Assembly: GCA_036563645.1 (NCBI GenBank)
Contig: DATCMA010000046.1
Coordinates: forward strand, 28,318-92,317
DNA from: DATCMA01 sp036563645
Lineage (GTDB): Bacteria > Actinomycetota > Actinomycetes > Mycobacteriales > Micromonosporaceae
DNA length: 64,000 nucleotides
Direction of reading: 5' to 3'
Under the pieces are notes generated by a model. The model was not told the DNA's origin and did not search any database. It saw only the letters and a program-made list of their open reading frames with translations. Below are positions 16,040-25,175 of this stretch, piece by piece; positions within the stretch are counted from its first letter, which is position 1; every line of letters starts with the position of its first letter. The position numbers were made by a program, and so were the translations under genes.

Positions 16040-17893
16040 ATGAGTCACTACAAGAGCAACCTTCGAGACCTCGAGTTCAACCTGTTCGAGGTCTTCCGGG
16101 TCGACGAGGTGTTTAACCACGAGCCGTACCGCGGGTTCGACGTCGAGACCGCGCGGGCCATCCTCGCCGAAGTCGACCGGCTCGCCCGTGAGGATCTGGC
16201 GGCCAGCTACGTGGACGGGGACCGCAACCCGCCGGTCTTTGATCCGGCCACCCACACCGCCCCGCTGCCTGAATCGTTCAAGAAGTCCTACCGCGCCTTC
16301 ATGGACGCGGAGTTCTGGCGGATGGACCTCCCCGAGGAGCTGGGCGGCACGAACGCGCCGCGCACGCTGTGGTGGGCGGTGGCGGAACTGATCCTCGGCT
16401 CCAACGCCCCGGTGTGGATGTACGCCTCCGGGCCGTCGTTCGCGCACACGCTGTGGCGCGAGGGGAACGAGCGGCAGAAGAAGTGGGCCAAGCTCTTCAT
16501 CGAGAAGCAGTGGGGCTCGACGATGGTGCTCACCGAGCCCGACGCGGGCTCCGACGTGGGCGCGGCGCGGACCCGGGCGATTCCCCAGCCGGACGGCTCG
16601 TGGCACATCGAAGGCGTGAAGCGCTTCATCACCTCCGGTGAGCACGACCTGGCGGAGAACATCATCCACTACGTCCTCGCCCGCCCGGTCGGCGTGCCGG
16701 GCGCGGGTGGTCCGGGCACCAAGGGGCTGTCCCTCTTCCTCGTCCCGAAGTACCTGTTCGACGAGGAGACCGGCGAGCTCCTGGAGCGCAACGGCGTCTT
16801 CGCCACCAACGTCGAGCACAAGATGGGCTTGAAGGTGTCCAACACCTGCGAGCTCACCTTCGGCGGGCACGGGATCCCGGCGAAGGGGTGGCTGCTCGGC
16901 GACGTGCACGACGGCATCCGGCAGATGTTCCTCATCATCGAGTACGCCCGGATGATGGTCGGCGCTAAGGCGATTGCCACGCTCTCCTCGGGCTATCTCA
17001 ACGCCCTCGAATTCGCCAAGAACCGGATCCAAGGCGCCGATCTCACCCAGCAGGCGGACAAGACCGCACCGCGGGTTCCGATTACCCGGCACCCCGACGT
17101 CCGCCGGTCGCTGATGCTGCAGAAGGCGTACGCGGAAGGGCTGCGCGCCCTCGTCTTGTACACCGCGTCCTGGCAGGACAAGATCAAGCTGGCTCAGGCC
17201 TCCGGTGACGAGGAGACGGCGCGGCTGGCCAAGCGCGTCAACGACCTGCTGCTGCCGATCGTCAAGGGGGTCGGCTCGGAGCGGGCGTACGAGCTGCTCA
17301 GCCACGAGTCGCTGCAGACGCTCGGCGGCTCGGGCTTCCTCCAGGACTACCCGTTGGAGCAGTACGTCCGGGATTCGAAGATCGACACCCTCTACGAGGG
17401 GACGACCGCGATCCAGAGCCTGGACCTGTTCTTCCGCAAGATCGTGCGTGACCAGGGCACGGCGCTGCGGACGGTCGCCGGCGAGATCCTGGCGTTCGTC
17501 CAGGGGGACAGCGACGGTCAGCTCAAGGAGGAGCGTGCGGCGTTGGGGAAGGCCCTCGCCGAGGTCAAGACCATCATCGACGTGATGACGGGCTGGCTCG
17601 GTGAGGTCCAAGCCGGTGAACCTCGCGCGGTGTACAAGGTGGGGCTCAACACCCGTCGCCTGTTGCTCGCGCTCGGCGATGTGGTCGTCGCGTGGCTGTT
17701 GCAGCGGCAGGCGGAGGTGGCGCTGCGCGCCTTGGCGAACGGCGCCTCGGACGCCGACCGCCCGTTCTACCTCGGCAAGGTCGCCGCGGCCCGCTTCTTC
17801 GCGCACGAGGTGCTGCCGCGGATCGGCGCCGACCGACGCATCATCCAGTCCACCACGCTCGACCTCATGGACCTCCCCGAGGAGGCCTTCTGA
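16040..17893 (+). CDS. fadE5: Acyl-CoA dehydrogenase, FadE5-like
   Basis: 617 residues from the ATG at 16040, longer than the usual ~380-residue enzymes because it carries an extra C-terminal domain, as FadE5 does. The N-terminus MSHYKSNLRDLEFNLFEV is the family hallmark. FAD-site motifs (TEPDAGSDVGAARTRA, ITSGEH) and the catalytic Glu region (TLYEGTTAIQ) are intact. It introduces the 2,3-double bond in acyl-CoA during beta-oxidation. GAGGGAG lies just before the start. The upstream twin operators tie it to the fabG4/fadA2 group at 59-63 kb; in M. tuberculosis the homologues Rv0241c-Rv0244c are neighbours. Confidence 0.93.
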   Translation: MSHYKSNLRDLEFNLFEVFRVDEVFNHEPYRGFDVETARAILAEVDRLAREDLAASYVDGDRNPPVFDPATHTAPLPESFKKSYRAFMDAEFWRMDLPEELGGTNAPRTLWWAVAELILGSNAPVWMYASGPSFAHTLWREGNERQKKWAKLFIEKQWGSTMVLTEPDAGSDVGAARTRAIPQPDGSWHIEGVKRFITSGEHDLAENIIHYVLARPVGVPGAGGPGTKGLSLFLVPKYLFDEETGELLERNGVFATNVEHKMGLKVSNTCELTFGGHGIPAKGWLLGDVHDGIRQMFLIIEYARMMVGAKAIATLSSGYLNALEFAKNRIQGADLTQQADKTAPRVPITRHPDVRRSLMLQKAYAEGLRALVLYTASWQDKIKLAQASGDEETARLAKRVNDLLLPIVKGVGSERAYELLSHESLQTLGGSGFLQDYPLEQYVRDSKIDTLYEGTTAIQSLDLFFRKIVRDQGTALRTVAGEILAFVQGDSDGQLKEERAALGKALAEVKTIIDVMTGWLGEVQAGEPRAVYKVGLNTRRLLLALGDVVVAWLLQRQAEVALRALANGASDADRPFYLGKVAAARFFAHEVLPRIGADRRIIQSTTLDLMDLPEEAF

Positions 17894-18010
17894 GGCCGTG
17901 CTCCGGCTCCAGGCCGGCCCCAGGGAGGCCGTCAACGGAGGCGCGCCAGGAGGTTTAGCGGCCCGCGCGGCTGGGCAGGAATTTCCCAATGTGCCCGCAT
18001 CGGTACCCGT

Positions 18011-18041
18011 TTGACCCTATACGCCAGGGGTAGGGCTATAG
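18011..18041 (+). promoter_or_regulatory. Possible promoter of the DUF6458 gene
   Basis: TTGACC at 18011-18016 and CTATAG at 18036-18041, spacing 19 bp, slightly long. This lies 44 bp before the ATG. Confidence 0.4.
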
Positions 18042-18084
18042 GGAACGCACAACTTGGAGCGACGGCGACAAGGAGTGCACCGAT

Positions 18085-18345
18085 ATGGGCATCGGAAGTG
18101 GGATTTTCCTCATCGCGCTCGGTGCCATCCTTGCGTTCGCCGTACGAGCGGACGTGTGGTGGCTCGACGTGCACGCGGTCGGCTGGGTCTTGATCGCGGC
18201 AGGTGCGACGGTGATGCTCACCGTGCTGTGGTTCTGGAACGACCGCCGCCGGCGCGCACGTACCGTCGTCGTCGAGGAGAACAAGCTGGCCCACCCGGCG
18301 CAGGTCTGTCCGCCTCCCGCGGAGCCACCGTCCCCGCCGTGCTGA
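18085..18345 (+). CDS. DUF6458-type small membrane protein
   Basis: 86 residues with two membrane helices (about 4-22 and 31-51), an Arg-rich turn (DRRRRAR) and a Pro-rich C-terminus. The opening MGIGSGIFLIALGAILAFAV is characteristic of this widespread actinobacterial family, whose function is unknown. AAGGAG at 18069-18074 supports the start. It is single and bounded by a promoter-like sequence and a strong palindromic terminator. Confidence 0.82.
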   Translation: MGIGSGIFLIALGAILAFAVRADVWWLDVHAVGWVLIAAGATVMLTVLWFWNDRRRRARTVVVEENKLAHPAQVCPPPAEPPSPPC

Positions 18346-18381
18346 CGCGGCAGCAAGCTTGGCGCTTTGGATGAGGTTTCC

Positions 18382-18411
18382 CACCGGCCGGCACGATCGT
18401 GCCGGCCGGTG
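18382..18411. terminator. Bidirectional terminator, perfect 30-bp palindrome
   Basis: 13-bp GC-rich arms around GATC, perfectly symmetrical, between the convergent DUF6458 and SixA genes. Confidence 0.85.
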
Positions 18412-18429
18412 TCATTCGCGCCCGGTGTG

Positions 18430-19020
18430 TCACACGCCGGAGGCGCGCGCCGTGTGCGTGGTGAGCAGCGAGGCCGTCCCCGGCCCGCAGTCGCGCCAGG
18501 AGCCGGTCAGCCGGTGCACGGCCGCGGTGCTCGTCCGCAGCCCGTCGACGTCGTCGGTCAGCGTCGGATCGAGCAGCGCGGAGAGCTGGGAGATCGTGGG
18601 GTTGTGACCGACGAGGAGGAGCACCGAGACGGTGTCGTCCACGCCGCGGATGAGCTGGAGGACGTCCTCGGTCGTGCCGTAATAGATCGCCGGTTCGAAG
18701 CGCACCTGGAGGTCGGTCGCGGCCCGCGCCGCTTCGGGATCCACGCCGGAGGCGATCGACGACTCCGGGATGTCCCCGTCGGGTGCGGCCGCCGCTGACG
18801 CCTCGGCGAAAGCGAGCGCGACCTGCTGCCAGGTCTGTCGAGTCCGCCGCGCGGGGGAGCACAACACGAGGTTCGGCACGTGGCCGCTCTGCGCCAGCCA
18901 GGCGCCCGCCGCCATGGCGTCGGCGTGTCCCCGTACCGTCAGCGGGCGGTCCAAGTCAGCGATGCCGTCGCGGTTCTCCGCCTTGGCGTGCCGCAGCAAG
19001 ACCAGGGTCCGGTGGGACAT
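18430..19020 (-). CDS. sixA: SixA-type histidine phosphatase
   Basis: 196 residues. The catalytic histidine is in LLRHAKAE near the start and the second in VGHNPTISQL, both typical of the SixA branch of the histidine phosphatase superfamily. The family removes phosphate from phospho-His proteins, but the real substrate here is unknown. The ATG at 19020 is chosen because MSHRTLVLLRHAK matches the family start exactly; longer in-frame extensions upstream have no such match. It is divergent from pxpA. Confidence 0.85.
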   Translation of the reverse strand: MSHRTLVLLRHAKAENRDGIADLDRPLTVRGHADAMAAGAWLAQSGHVPNLVLCSPARRTRQTWQQVALAFAEASAAAAPDGDIPESSIASGVDPEAARAATDLQVRFEPAIYYGTTEDVLQLIRGVDDTVSVLLLVGHNPTISQLSALLDPTLTDDVDGLRTSTAAVHRLTGSWRDCGPGTASLLTTHTARASGV

Positions 19021-19140
19021 ACGGTCAGCTTGCCGGATGGCACGCGCGCGCACCGGGCTTCCCCGGAAAGGCTCGCCAGAAATCCCCCCGCTGGCGAGAG
19101 GCCGCCAAGACGGCCTCGGACACGGGTGTGAGCCAGCGAC

Positions 19141-19146
19141 TACGGT
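19141..19146 (+). promoter_or_regulatory. -10 element of leaderless pxpA
   Basis: TACGGT is followed by 7 nt and the GTG at 19154. No ribosome site is present. No clear -35 was seen. Confidence 0.45.
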
Positions 19147-19153
19147 GCCTTGC

Positions 19154-19903
19154 GTGGACCTCAACGCGGATCTCGGCGAAGGCTTTGGCATCTGGCGGCT
19201 CGGCGACGACACCGCCCTGCTCGACGTCATCACCTCGGCCAATGTGGCCTGTGGCTTCCACGCGGGCGATCCCTCGACCATGCGGCGGATCTGCGCCGAG
19301 GCCGCCGAACGCGGGGTGGTTATCGGCGCACAGGTCGGCTACCGCGACCTCGCCGGCTTCGGTCGGCGGCGCATCGACTACACCTTTGAGGAACTCCGCG
19401 ACGACGTGCTCTACCAGATCGCCGCGTTGGATGGCTTCTGCCGCGTGGCGGGAACGCGCGTCCGTTACGTCAAGCCGCACGGCGCCCTCTACAACACCGC
19501 GGCGGTCGACAAGCGGCAGGCCGCCGCGATCGTGGCGGCGATCGTCGACTATGACCGGTCGCTCCCCGTCCTCTGCCTGCCGGGCTCCGTCCTCGCGCAA
19601 CTCGCGGTCGGCGCGGGGCTGCGCGCGGTCGCGGAGGGCTTCGCGGACCGCGGCTACCTCCCCGACGGGCGACTCGTGCCCCGGTCCATGCCGAACGCGC
19701 TAATTCTCGACCCGGACGCGGCGGTGCAGCAGGCGGTCCGGATGGCGGTGCGGGGCGAGGTGGTGGCCGTCGACGGCACCGCGGTACCCACCCCGGTCGA
19801 GTCGATCTGCGTGCACGGCGACACCCCGGACGCGGTGACCCTGGCGCGACGGGTGCGCGCTGCGCTCGTCGACGCCGGTCACGAACCTCGGCCCTTCGTC
19901 TGA
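19154..19903 (+). CDS. pxpA: 5-oxoprolinase subunit A (LamB/YcsF family)
   Basis: 249 residues. The family opening VDLNADLGEGFG is followed by ANVACGFHAGDP, VGYRDLAGFGRR, KPHGALYN and SICVHGDTP, all conserved in PxpA. With PxpB and PxpC it hydrolyses 5-oxoproline (pyroglutamate) to glutamate using ATP. Those two subunits are not in this window, so they must lie elsewhere or the gene works apart. The GTG start is fixed by the first conserved residue, and a -10 hexamer 7 nt upstream suggests a leaderless mRNA. Confidence 0.9.
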   Translation: MDLNADLGEGFGIWRLGDDTALLDVITSANVACGFHAGDPSTMRRICAEAAERGVVIGAQVGYRDLAGFGRRRIDYTFEELRDDVLYQIAALDGFCRVAGTRVRYVKPHGALYNTAAVDKRQAAAIVAAIVDYDRSLPVLCLPGSVLAQLAVGAGLRAVAEGFADRGYLPDGRLVPRSMPNALILDPDAAVQQAVRMAVRGEVVAVDGTAVPTPVESICVHGDTPDAVTLARRVRAALVDAGHEPRPFV

Positions 19904-19943
19904 CCGGGGCGGGAGGGGTACGCCGCGGCGTGCGGCGAGCGCG

Positions 19944-21803
19944 TCACCGGGGTGGGGAGGCGGGTGCGCTGTCGAGCCCGCGGAGGACGAGCGGCAGTCG
20001 GCGCGCGCCCGCTTCGGTGACCCGTACCGGGATGCCCCAGTCTTGCCGGGTGAGGTGGCAGGCGGCGTGCTCGATTCCGTCGTCGCAGGTGGCCGCTTGC
20101 GCGACCACCTGCAACACCCCGGACGGCACCGCGGGGTTGAGCACCAGGCGGCGAGAGAACGCCGTCCCCGTGCCCGCGCCCTCGACGAGGAGCTCGGGTG
20201 GGGAGGCGCTGACCTCGAGGCGGGTCGGCGGGCCGAAGGAGTCGTCGAGTTTCTGCCCCGGTGCCGGCGTGAAGATCACGTCTAGGGTGACCTCTCCGCC
20301 GGCGAGCTCGGTGGGGGGACGCTCCACCCGATGCCGGCCGCCGTTGACGGTGCGCGCCCCGGCCGCCGCGAGCGCCCCCGGCGCCAGCCGGGTCAGGCGG
20401 TGGGCGCCGGATTCGACGACCACGACGGCGCCCTCCGGGGTCACCACGAGATCGCTCGGCTCCACGAGGCCATCGGCGACGGTGGACACCCGCTGCGTCG
20501 CGGGGTCGTACCGCCGCACGGCGCCGTTATAGGTGTCGGCGACCAGCACGGAGCCGTCCGGGAGCGCGCACACCCCGAGCGGGTGCTGGAGGAGCGCGTC
20601 CGACGCCGGACCGTCCACATAGCCGAAGTCGAACAGGCCTTGGCCGACGACGGTGCGCAGGACGCCGTCCTCGACGTATCGGAGCGCGCTCGTCTCACTG
20701 TCGACCACCCACAGCCGCCGTCCGTCCGGCGTGGTCGACAGTCCGGACGGCTGCGCGAGCCACACGTCGGGGAGAGGGCCATCTCGAAGAGCTTCGACGG
20801 TGGTCCCGGCGTAGACCCCGGTGGTCCGTTTGATCGGGTCGAACCACCACAGCTGGTGGATCCCCGCCATCGCGACGATGACGCGGTCGTCGTACCAGGC
20901 GACGTCCCACGGCGAGGAGAGGTCCATCGAGACGGCGTCGTGGGGGTAGTTGTCGACAGTGGACCGCCATTGCCGGCCGGTGCCGGCGACGGTGGTGACC
21001 TCGCCGGTGGCCAGGCGCACGCCGCGCAGCGTGTGATTCGCGGTATCCGCAACCACCAGGTCGTATCCGGCGATTGCCGCCACCCGGGGTGGGAGTGCGC
21101 AGATCCCTTGTGGCTCGGCGAACTGGGCCTGGGCGGGTGGCCCGTCCGCCCGGCCGCGCTCGCCCGAGCCGATCCGCCGAATCACCGTCTCGCCGTCCGG
21201 GGCGAGCTCGACCAGCGAGTGCCGGGCTGTGTCGGCGACGAGGAAGCCGCCGCCGTCCAGGGTGAGGGCTTTGCTCGGGAAGCGGAGCGCCGTCGCCGGT
21301 GTCGCGGGCGGCACGTACGGGCCGTAGCCGCGGCGCAGCGTCCCCTTGGCCTCGTGAACCGCCACCAGCTCGGTGATGAGCCGGGAGAGGCCCTCGGCGT
21401 GCCCTTCTCCCGCCATCGAGGCGACCACGTACCCCTCGGGGTCGATGACCGTGAGCGTGGGCCACGCCTTGGCGGTGTACTGCTGCCACATCCCGAGATC
21501 GGGGTCGTCGAGCACCGGGTGCGTCACGTCGTACCGCTCGACCGCGGCGGCCACCGCCGCGGGATCCCGCTCGTGGGCGAACTTCGGCGAGTGCACCCCG
21601 ATGACGACGAGGACGTCGTGGAACTCCCGTTCGAGCGGACGCAGCTCGTCGATCACGTGCAGGCAGTTGATGCAGCAGAACGTCCAGAAGTCGAGGATGA
21701 CGATCTTGCCGCGCAGATCGGCGAGGGTGAGGGGTCGCCCGCCGGTGTTCAGCCACGCTCGGCCCCGCAATTCGGGCGCGCGGATCCGCGGTGTGGTCGC
21801 CAT
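19944..21803 (-). CDS. Thioredoxin-domain/NHL-repeat protein (NHLRC2-like)
   Basis: 619 residues. An N-terminal thioredoxin-like domain (about 1-150) has WTFCCINC, an active-site CxxC preceded by an extra Cys. A six-bladed NHL propeller follows (about 165-480; repeats such as VVADTANHTLRGV and LVADTYNGAVRRYD), then a C-terminal beta-rich domain. This is the domain order of NHLRC2 and its bacterial relatives. No signal peptide is visible, so it is cytosolic. A disulfide or redox role is likely but unproven. ATG 21803 is chosen because MATTPRIRAPEL starts the conserved region. Confidence 0.85.
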   Translation of the reverse strand: MATTPRIRAPELRGRAWLNTGGRPLTLADLRGKIVILDFWTFCCINCLHVIDELRPLEREFHDVLVVIGVHSPKFAHERDPAAVAAAVERYDVTHPVLDDPDLGMWQQYTAKAWPTLTVIDPEGYVVASMAGEGHAEGLSRLITELVAVHEAKGTLRRGYGPYVPPATPATALRFPSKALTLDGGGFLVADTARHSLVELAPDGETVIRRIGSGERGRADGPPAQAQFAEPQGICALPPRVAAIAGYDLVVADTANHTLRGVRLATGEVTTVAGTGRQWRSTVDNYPHDAVSMDLSSPWDVAWYDDRVIVAMAGIHQLWWFDPIKRTTGVYAGTTVEALRDGPLPDVWLAQPSGLSTTPDGRRLWVVDSETSALRYVEDGVLRTVVGQGLFDFGYVDGPASDALLQHPLGVCALPDGSVLVADTYNGAVRRYDPATQRVSTVADGLVEPSDLVVTPEGAVVVVESGAHRLTRLAPGALAAAGARTVNGGRHRVERPPTELAGGEVTLDVIFTPAPGQKLDDSFGPPTRLEVSASPPELLVEGAGTGTAFSRRLVLNPAVPSGVLQVVAQAATCDDGIEHAACHLTRQDWGIPVRVTEAGARRLPLVLRGLDSAPASPPR

Positions 21804-21868
21804 GACACTCAGCCTGCCACGACAATCGGGCACTTGGGATCGCCGACGCAGGACGGAGAAAGAAGGGT

Positions 21869-21910
21869 GAAACCCCCGGATCTGGGCTGATCGCCAAGAC
21901 CGGGGGTTTC
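21869..21910 (-). terminator. Terminator after the large low-complexity protein gene
   Basis: A perfect 11-bp stem (21869-21879 with 21900-21910) with a 20-nt loop. On the minus strand a pyrimidine-rich stretch follows. Confidence 0.75.
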
Positions 21911-21945
21911 GCGCGAGGCCGTCTCGCCCACGAGGGCCGCCCGGG

Positions 21946-24831
21946 TCACTTCTCCGAGGCGGCCTTCAAGCAGAGCACCTTCTCGGCGCCTCCACCCGGC
22001 ATCACCACGTGCGGCTGGTTGGGGTCGGGGCACTTGTCCTTGTTGTCCACTCTGGACACGATGGTGTACGCGCCCGGTTCGCTACAGTCGGCCGCCAGTG
22101 CTTGGTTGCCCGACTGCTTCACACAGTCGCCGACCTTCGGGTTGAACGTGTTGCCGGGCTGCGTCACCAGCCAGACGATCCCGAGCGGGACGACCAACAG
22201 CAGCACCGCGACCGTCAGCACGGCCAGGAAGACGCGGCCGTTGCGGACCTGCGGAGTGGGCTCCGACGCCGAGGTCTCCTCCGCCGGCTTCTCGTCGCCC
22301 TCCGACCGGAACGCGTTGAAGCGCTTCTGCTCCTCGTCGTCCGGCGCGGACCAGATCGCTGTCGCGGGGCCGGCCGCCTCGGACGTGGCCGGCGCGCTAC
22401 CCGCCGAGTACGCGGTGCCGAACCCCTCCGCGGGCGAACCGATTCCCGAGGCGCTGGCCTCCGGAGTACTCGTCTGAACCGCGCCACCGGAGGGCTCGAA
22501 CCGGCTCGTTGCCTCCGGGACCGCCTGGGGCGCGTGCACCGCGGGATCGAACGGAGCAAGCGCGGGCGCGGGCACGACCGGCGGGGCGGACGCCGGCGGC
22601 TCAGCGGCCGAGGCACCCGGCGGCTCAAACCGGCCCGACGTGGGAGACGTAGCCGGCACCACTCGGGCCGTACCCGTCGGGCGCTGCCCCACGTCGCCGC
22701 CGAACGGCGGTGGACTCACGGGGGCGGACGCCTCGGGAGTGCTGGTCGAGGCGCCGCTGAACGCTCCGGACGAGCTGAACGGGCTGGCCGCACCGAAGCC
22801 GCTGGCGGATCCGCCGCCGAACGCGCTGGACGACCCACCGCTGAAGAGGCTGCCGCTGCCGAGGCTGGCCGATGAGCCCGACGCGGTGGCGCTAGCCTCG
22901 CTCACCTGCTCGTCGGCCTGCGGATTCGTCGGCCGGCCGTAGACGCGCGGCTGGGGCGGCGGAATGACCGCCGATAGGGCGGAGGGATCGGCCGGTGGCG
23001 CGATTCGGTTCGCTGGGGGGACCGCGGCGCTCGCGGATACCGGACCGGACGACGCTGCGTCGCCGCTGGGTGTGTCGGTGGGCCAGGAGGGGCTGACCTG
23101 CGATTCGACCGCCTCACGCGGTTGGGGCACGGCTTGCCCCGCGTGTCCGTGGTCGGTCTCCCCGCGGGCCTCGGCGGGCGTCGACGACCAGCCCGGCTGG
23201 GGGTCGTACCCCGACGAGGCCGAGGCGCGCAGCGCCGCCTCAGCCTCCTCCCGCTCCCCGGAGAGGGCGGCGGCCAGAGCGGCCCCCGGGACCCGCACCT
23301 CCTGCTGCGGCGGCAGCGGCACCGGGGTAGCGGCGATCGGCGCCGGCGCGGGCTGGTAGAGCGGCCGCTCCTGGCGTTCCGCGGGCTGGTCCGGCTCCGT
23401 TGAGGAGGAGGACGAGGAGGAGGTCGACTGTGCCGTCGACCAGATCGATTCGTGCGACGTCGACGAGGACTGTGCCCAGGACGGCTCGTGGGACGTCGAC
23501 GAGGGCTGCGACCACGAGGGCTCCTGGGACGTCGAGGGCTGCCACGTCGACTCCGTCCGCGAGCCGAACGCGGAGGGTTCGGAGTTCTCCGGGGACCGCT
23601 CGCTCTCCGTGGCGTACGTCGGCGGGGTAGCCGTCGCGCGGATCGGCTCCTGCCAGCTCGTCGGCTGATGCGGTGGGGTGACGCTCGCCGAGGCGGACCA
23701 GGAGGTCTCGGGAGTCGACGTGCGGAACGAGGTCTCCGAGGAGTATGTCTCCGAGGAGTACGTCTGCGAGGAGTACGTCTCGGGCGAGTACGACTCTGCT
23801 GAGTGCGACGTCTCCGAGGAGTACGACGACTCTGCTGAGTACGACGACTCGGACGAGTACGACGATCCTGACGAGTGCGACGCCCCTGACGAGTAGGACG
23901 CCACCGACGCGTACGTCGCCTCCGAGGCCAAGCCGGAGCCGGGCTGCCGCTGCGGCAGCCCACCGCTGGTCGTCTGTTCCGACACCCGGTCGCTGACGCC
24001 ACTGTCTGTCGAGGTCGGGCTCCCGGTGTCGCCGCCTACGGGTGACGAGGTGGGCTTGGCGGTGCCCCAGACCTCGTCGGCGGTCCAGCTCGACTGGGCT
24101 GCGGGCTGGGGCGACGGCTGTGGGGAGGGCGGGGTCGTGGGCTGGGCCGGGGTGCCACTCGCCCAGGGGTCGTGCCGGATGCCCGGCACCGAGGCGGTGC
24201 CGCGCGCCACCGTCACCGATGGACGGTCCTCCCGCGCTGGCCGCTCGTCCTCGCGGCGTGGCTCCGGCACGGGCACCGAGGCGCTCGCCGTCGCGCCCCA
24301 CGGATCCGGGCCGCGCTGGTCGGGCACCGATCCGTCGTGCCGCTCACCACTCGTCGGCTCGCTCAATGGCGCCGAGGCGCCGCTCGACGTCGGTCCCGAC
24401 GACGAGGGGGCGGTTGCCTCGGTGCCGCCGTACGCCGACGCCTCGGGGGAGGGCGCCGCGGCGGCCACGGTCGGGCTCGGCGCCGGTGGGGGGTACGGGT
24501 TGGCGGGGGTACCCCAGTCGGGAGGGAAGTCAGCGTTCGTGGAGTCCTCCGTGCGGGAGGACTCAGTGGACTGCGGTGTGGACGCGGTGGGAGCGGGCCA
24601 CGACGTCGCGGGCGGGGCTACCGAGGCGGCCCCGACAGCCGGGGCAGCGGGCTCCCATCCGCTCGAGGTTGTCGCCGTGGAAGGCCAAATGCCGGTGGAT
24701 CCGTCGGCCTTGCTCGGGGTGCGGGACGGGTCGGTCGCGCGTGCGGCGGGGTCGTCGTAAGGCGTCCCGCCGACACCCGGCGCGGCCTCGTCCGGCTCCT
24801 GACCCGGGTGCCGCAGGCCCTCGGACGTCAT
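21946..24831 (-). CDS. Giant Ser/Pro/Ala/Thr-rich membrane protein with small outer Cys domain
   Basis: 961 residues. Residues 1 to ~860 are low-complexity (Ser, Thr, Pro, Ala, with spaced Trp and Tyr), predicted disordered and cytoplasmic. At about 317-377 there is a Ser-Tyr tract of near-repeats such as ETYSSETYSSE; next to it are repeats like TSHEPSWAQSS. One membrane helix lies at about 866-889. The outer ~75 residues hold four cysteines (GDCV, ADCS, DKCP, VLCL), resembling the small C-terminal domain of actinobacterial LppU/septum-associated proteins. GGAGGAG just before ATG 24831 decides the start over the ATG at 24846. Function unknown; it might be a scaffold. Confidence 0.78.
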   Translation of the reverse strand: MTSEGLRHPGQEPDEAAPGVGGTPYDDPAARATDPSRTPSKADGSTGIWPSTATTSSGWEPAAPAVGAASVAPPATSWPAPTASTPQSTESSRTEDSTNADFPPDWGTPANPYPPPAPSPTVAAAAPSPEASAYGGTEATAPSSSGPTSSGASAPLSEPTSGERHDGSVPDQRGPDPWGATASASVPVPEPRREDERPAREDRPSVTVARGTASVPGIRHDPWASGTPAQPTTPPSPQPSPQPAAQSSWTADEVWGTAKPTSSPVGGDTGSPTSTDSGVSDRVSEQTTSGGLPQRQPGSGLASEATYASVASYSSGASHSSGSSYSSESSYSAESSYSSETSHSAESYSPETYSSQTYSSETYSSETSFRTSTPETSWSASASVTPPHQPTSWQEPIRATATPPTYATESERSPENSEPSAFGSRTESTWQPSTSQEPSWSQPSSTSHEPSWAQSSSTSHESIWSTAQSTSSSSSSSTEPDQPAERQERPLYQPAPAPIAATPVPLPPQQEVRVPGAALAAALSGEREEAEAALRASASSGYDPQPGWSSTPAEARGETDHGHAGQAVPQPREAVESQVSPSWPTDTPSGDAASSGPVSASAAVPPANRIAPPADPSALSAVIPPPQPRVYGRPTNPQADEQVSEASATASGSSASLGSGSLFSGGSSSAFGGGSASGFGAASPFSSSGAFSGASTSTPEASAPVSPPPFGGDVGQRPTGTARVVPATSPTSGRFEPPGASAAEPPASAPPVVPAPALAPFDPAVHAPQAVPEATSRFEPSGGAVQTSTPEASASGIGSPAEGFGTAYSAGSAPATSEAAGPATAIWSAPDDEEQKRFNAFRSEGDEKPAEETSASEPTPQVRNGRVFLAVLTVAVLLLVVPLGIVWLVTQPGNTFNPKVGDCVKQSGNQALAADCSEPGAYTIVSRVDNKDKCPDPNQPHVVMPGGGAEKVLCLKAASEK

Positions 24832-25175
24832 GTGCGCCTCCTCCATGACTTGGGTGGCCGTGCCGCGCTATCGCTCTGGCGTGCTTGGCCCGGTTGCCGG
24901 CGGTGCCCGGCTGGCCGGGCACGCCCCCGAACGTATCTGGTTCACGACCGTGTCGTCCGGATGGCGGGTGCCGCGCAGGCGCCACCCGTGCATCTAACCA
25001 GTTCGATCGTCGCTGGCCGGCACGGGACCCGACGGCGACCGAGGCCCACCGTACCCGGGCGGGATTGCGTCGAGGAATCCCGGTCTCAGACGTGAGACGA
25101 AAACGTGAACCCGTCCAGGTGGTGGGGAGCTGGACGGGTTCGCGGTTGTGTGGGGAAGCTCGCAACGGTCACCTA
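24832..25175. other. Intergenic region upstream of the low-complexity gene
   Basis: About 340 bp with no supported gene. It contains the bkd operon terminator (25107-25141) and presumably the leftward promoter of the large gene, for which I see no clear hexamers. Confidence 0.5.
25107..25141 (-). terminator. Terminator of the 2-oxoacid dehydrogenase operon
   Basis: A perfect 11-bp stem (25107-25117 with 25131-25141), loop 13 nt. On the minus strand it is followed by CGTTTTCG, a short U tract. Confidence 0.85.

Noticed and set aside
18001..18042. Fifth copy of the lipid operator near CTATACGCCAGGGGTAGGG
   Set aside because: It lacks the TACT-N4-AGTA core; resemblance is limited to a few bases.
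25107..25141. Hairpin considered as a riboswitch for the rightward strand
   Set aside because: No rightward gene follows; position and minus-strand U tract fit the terminator of the bkd operon.
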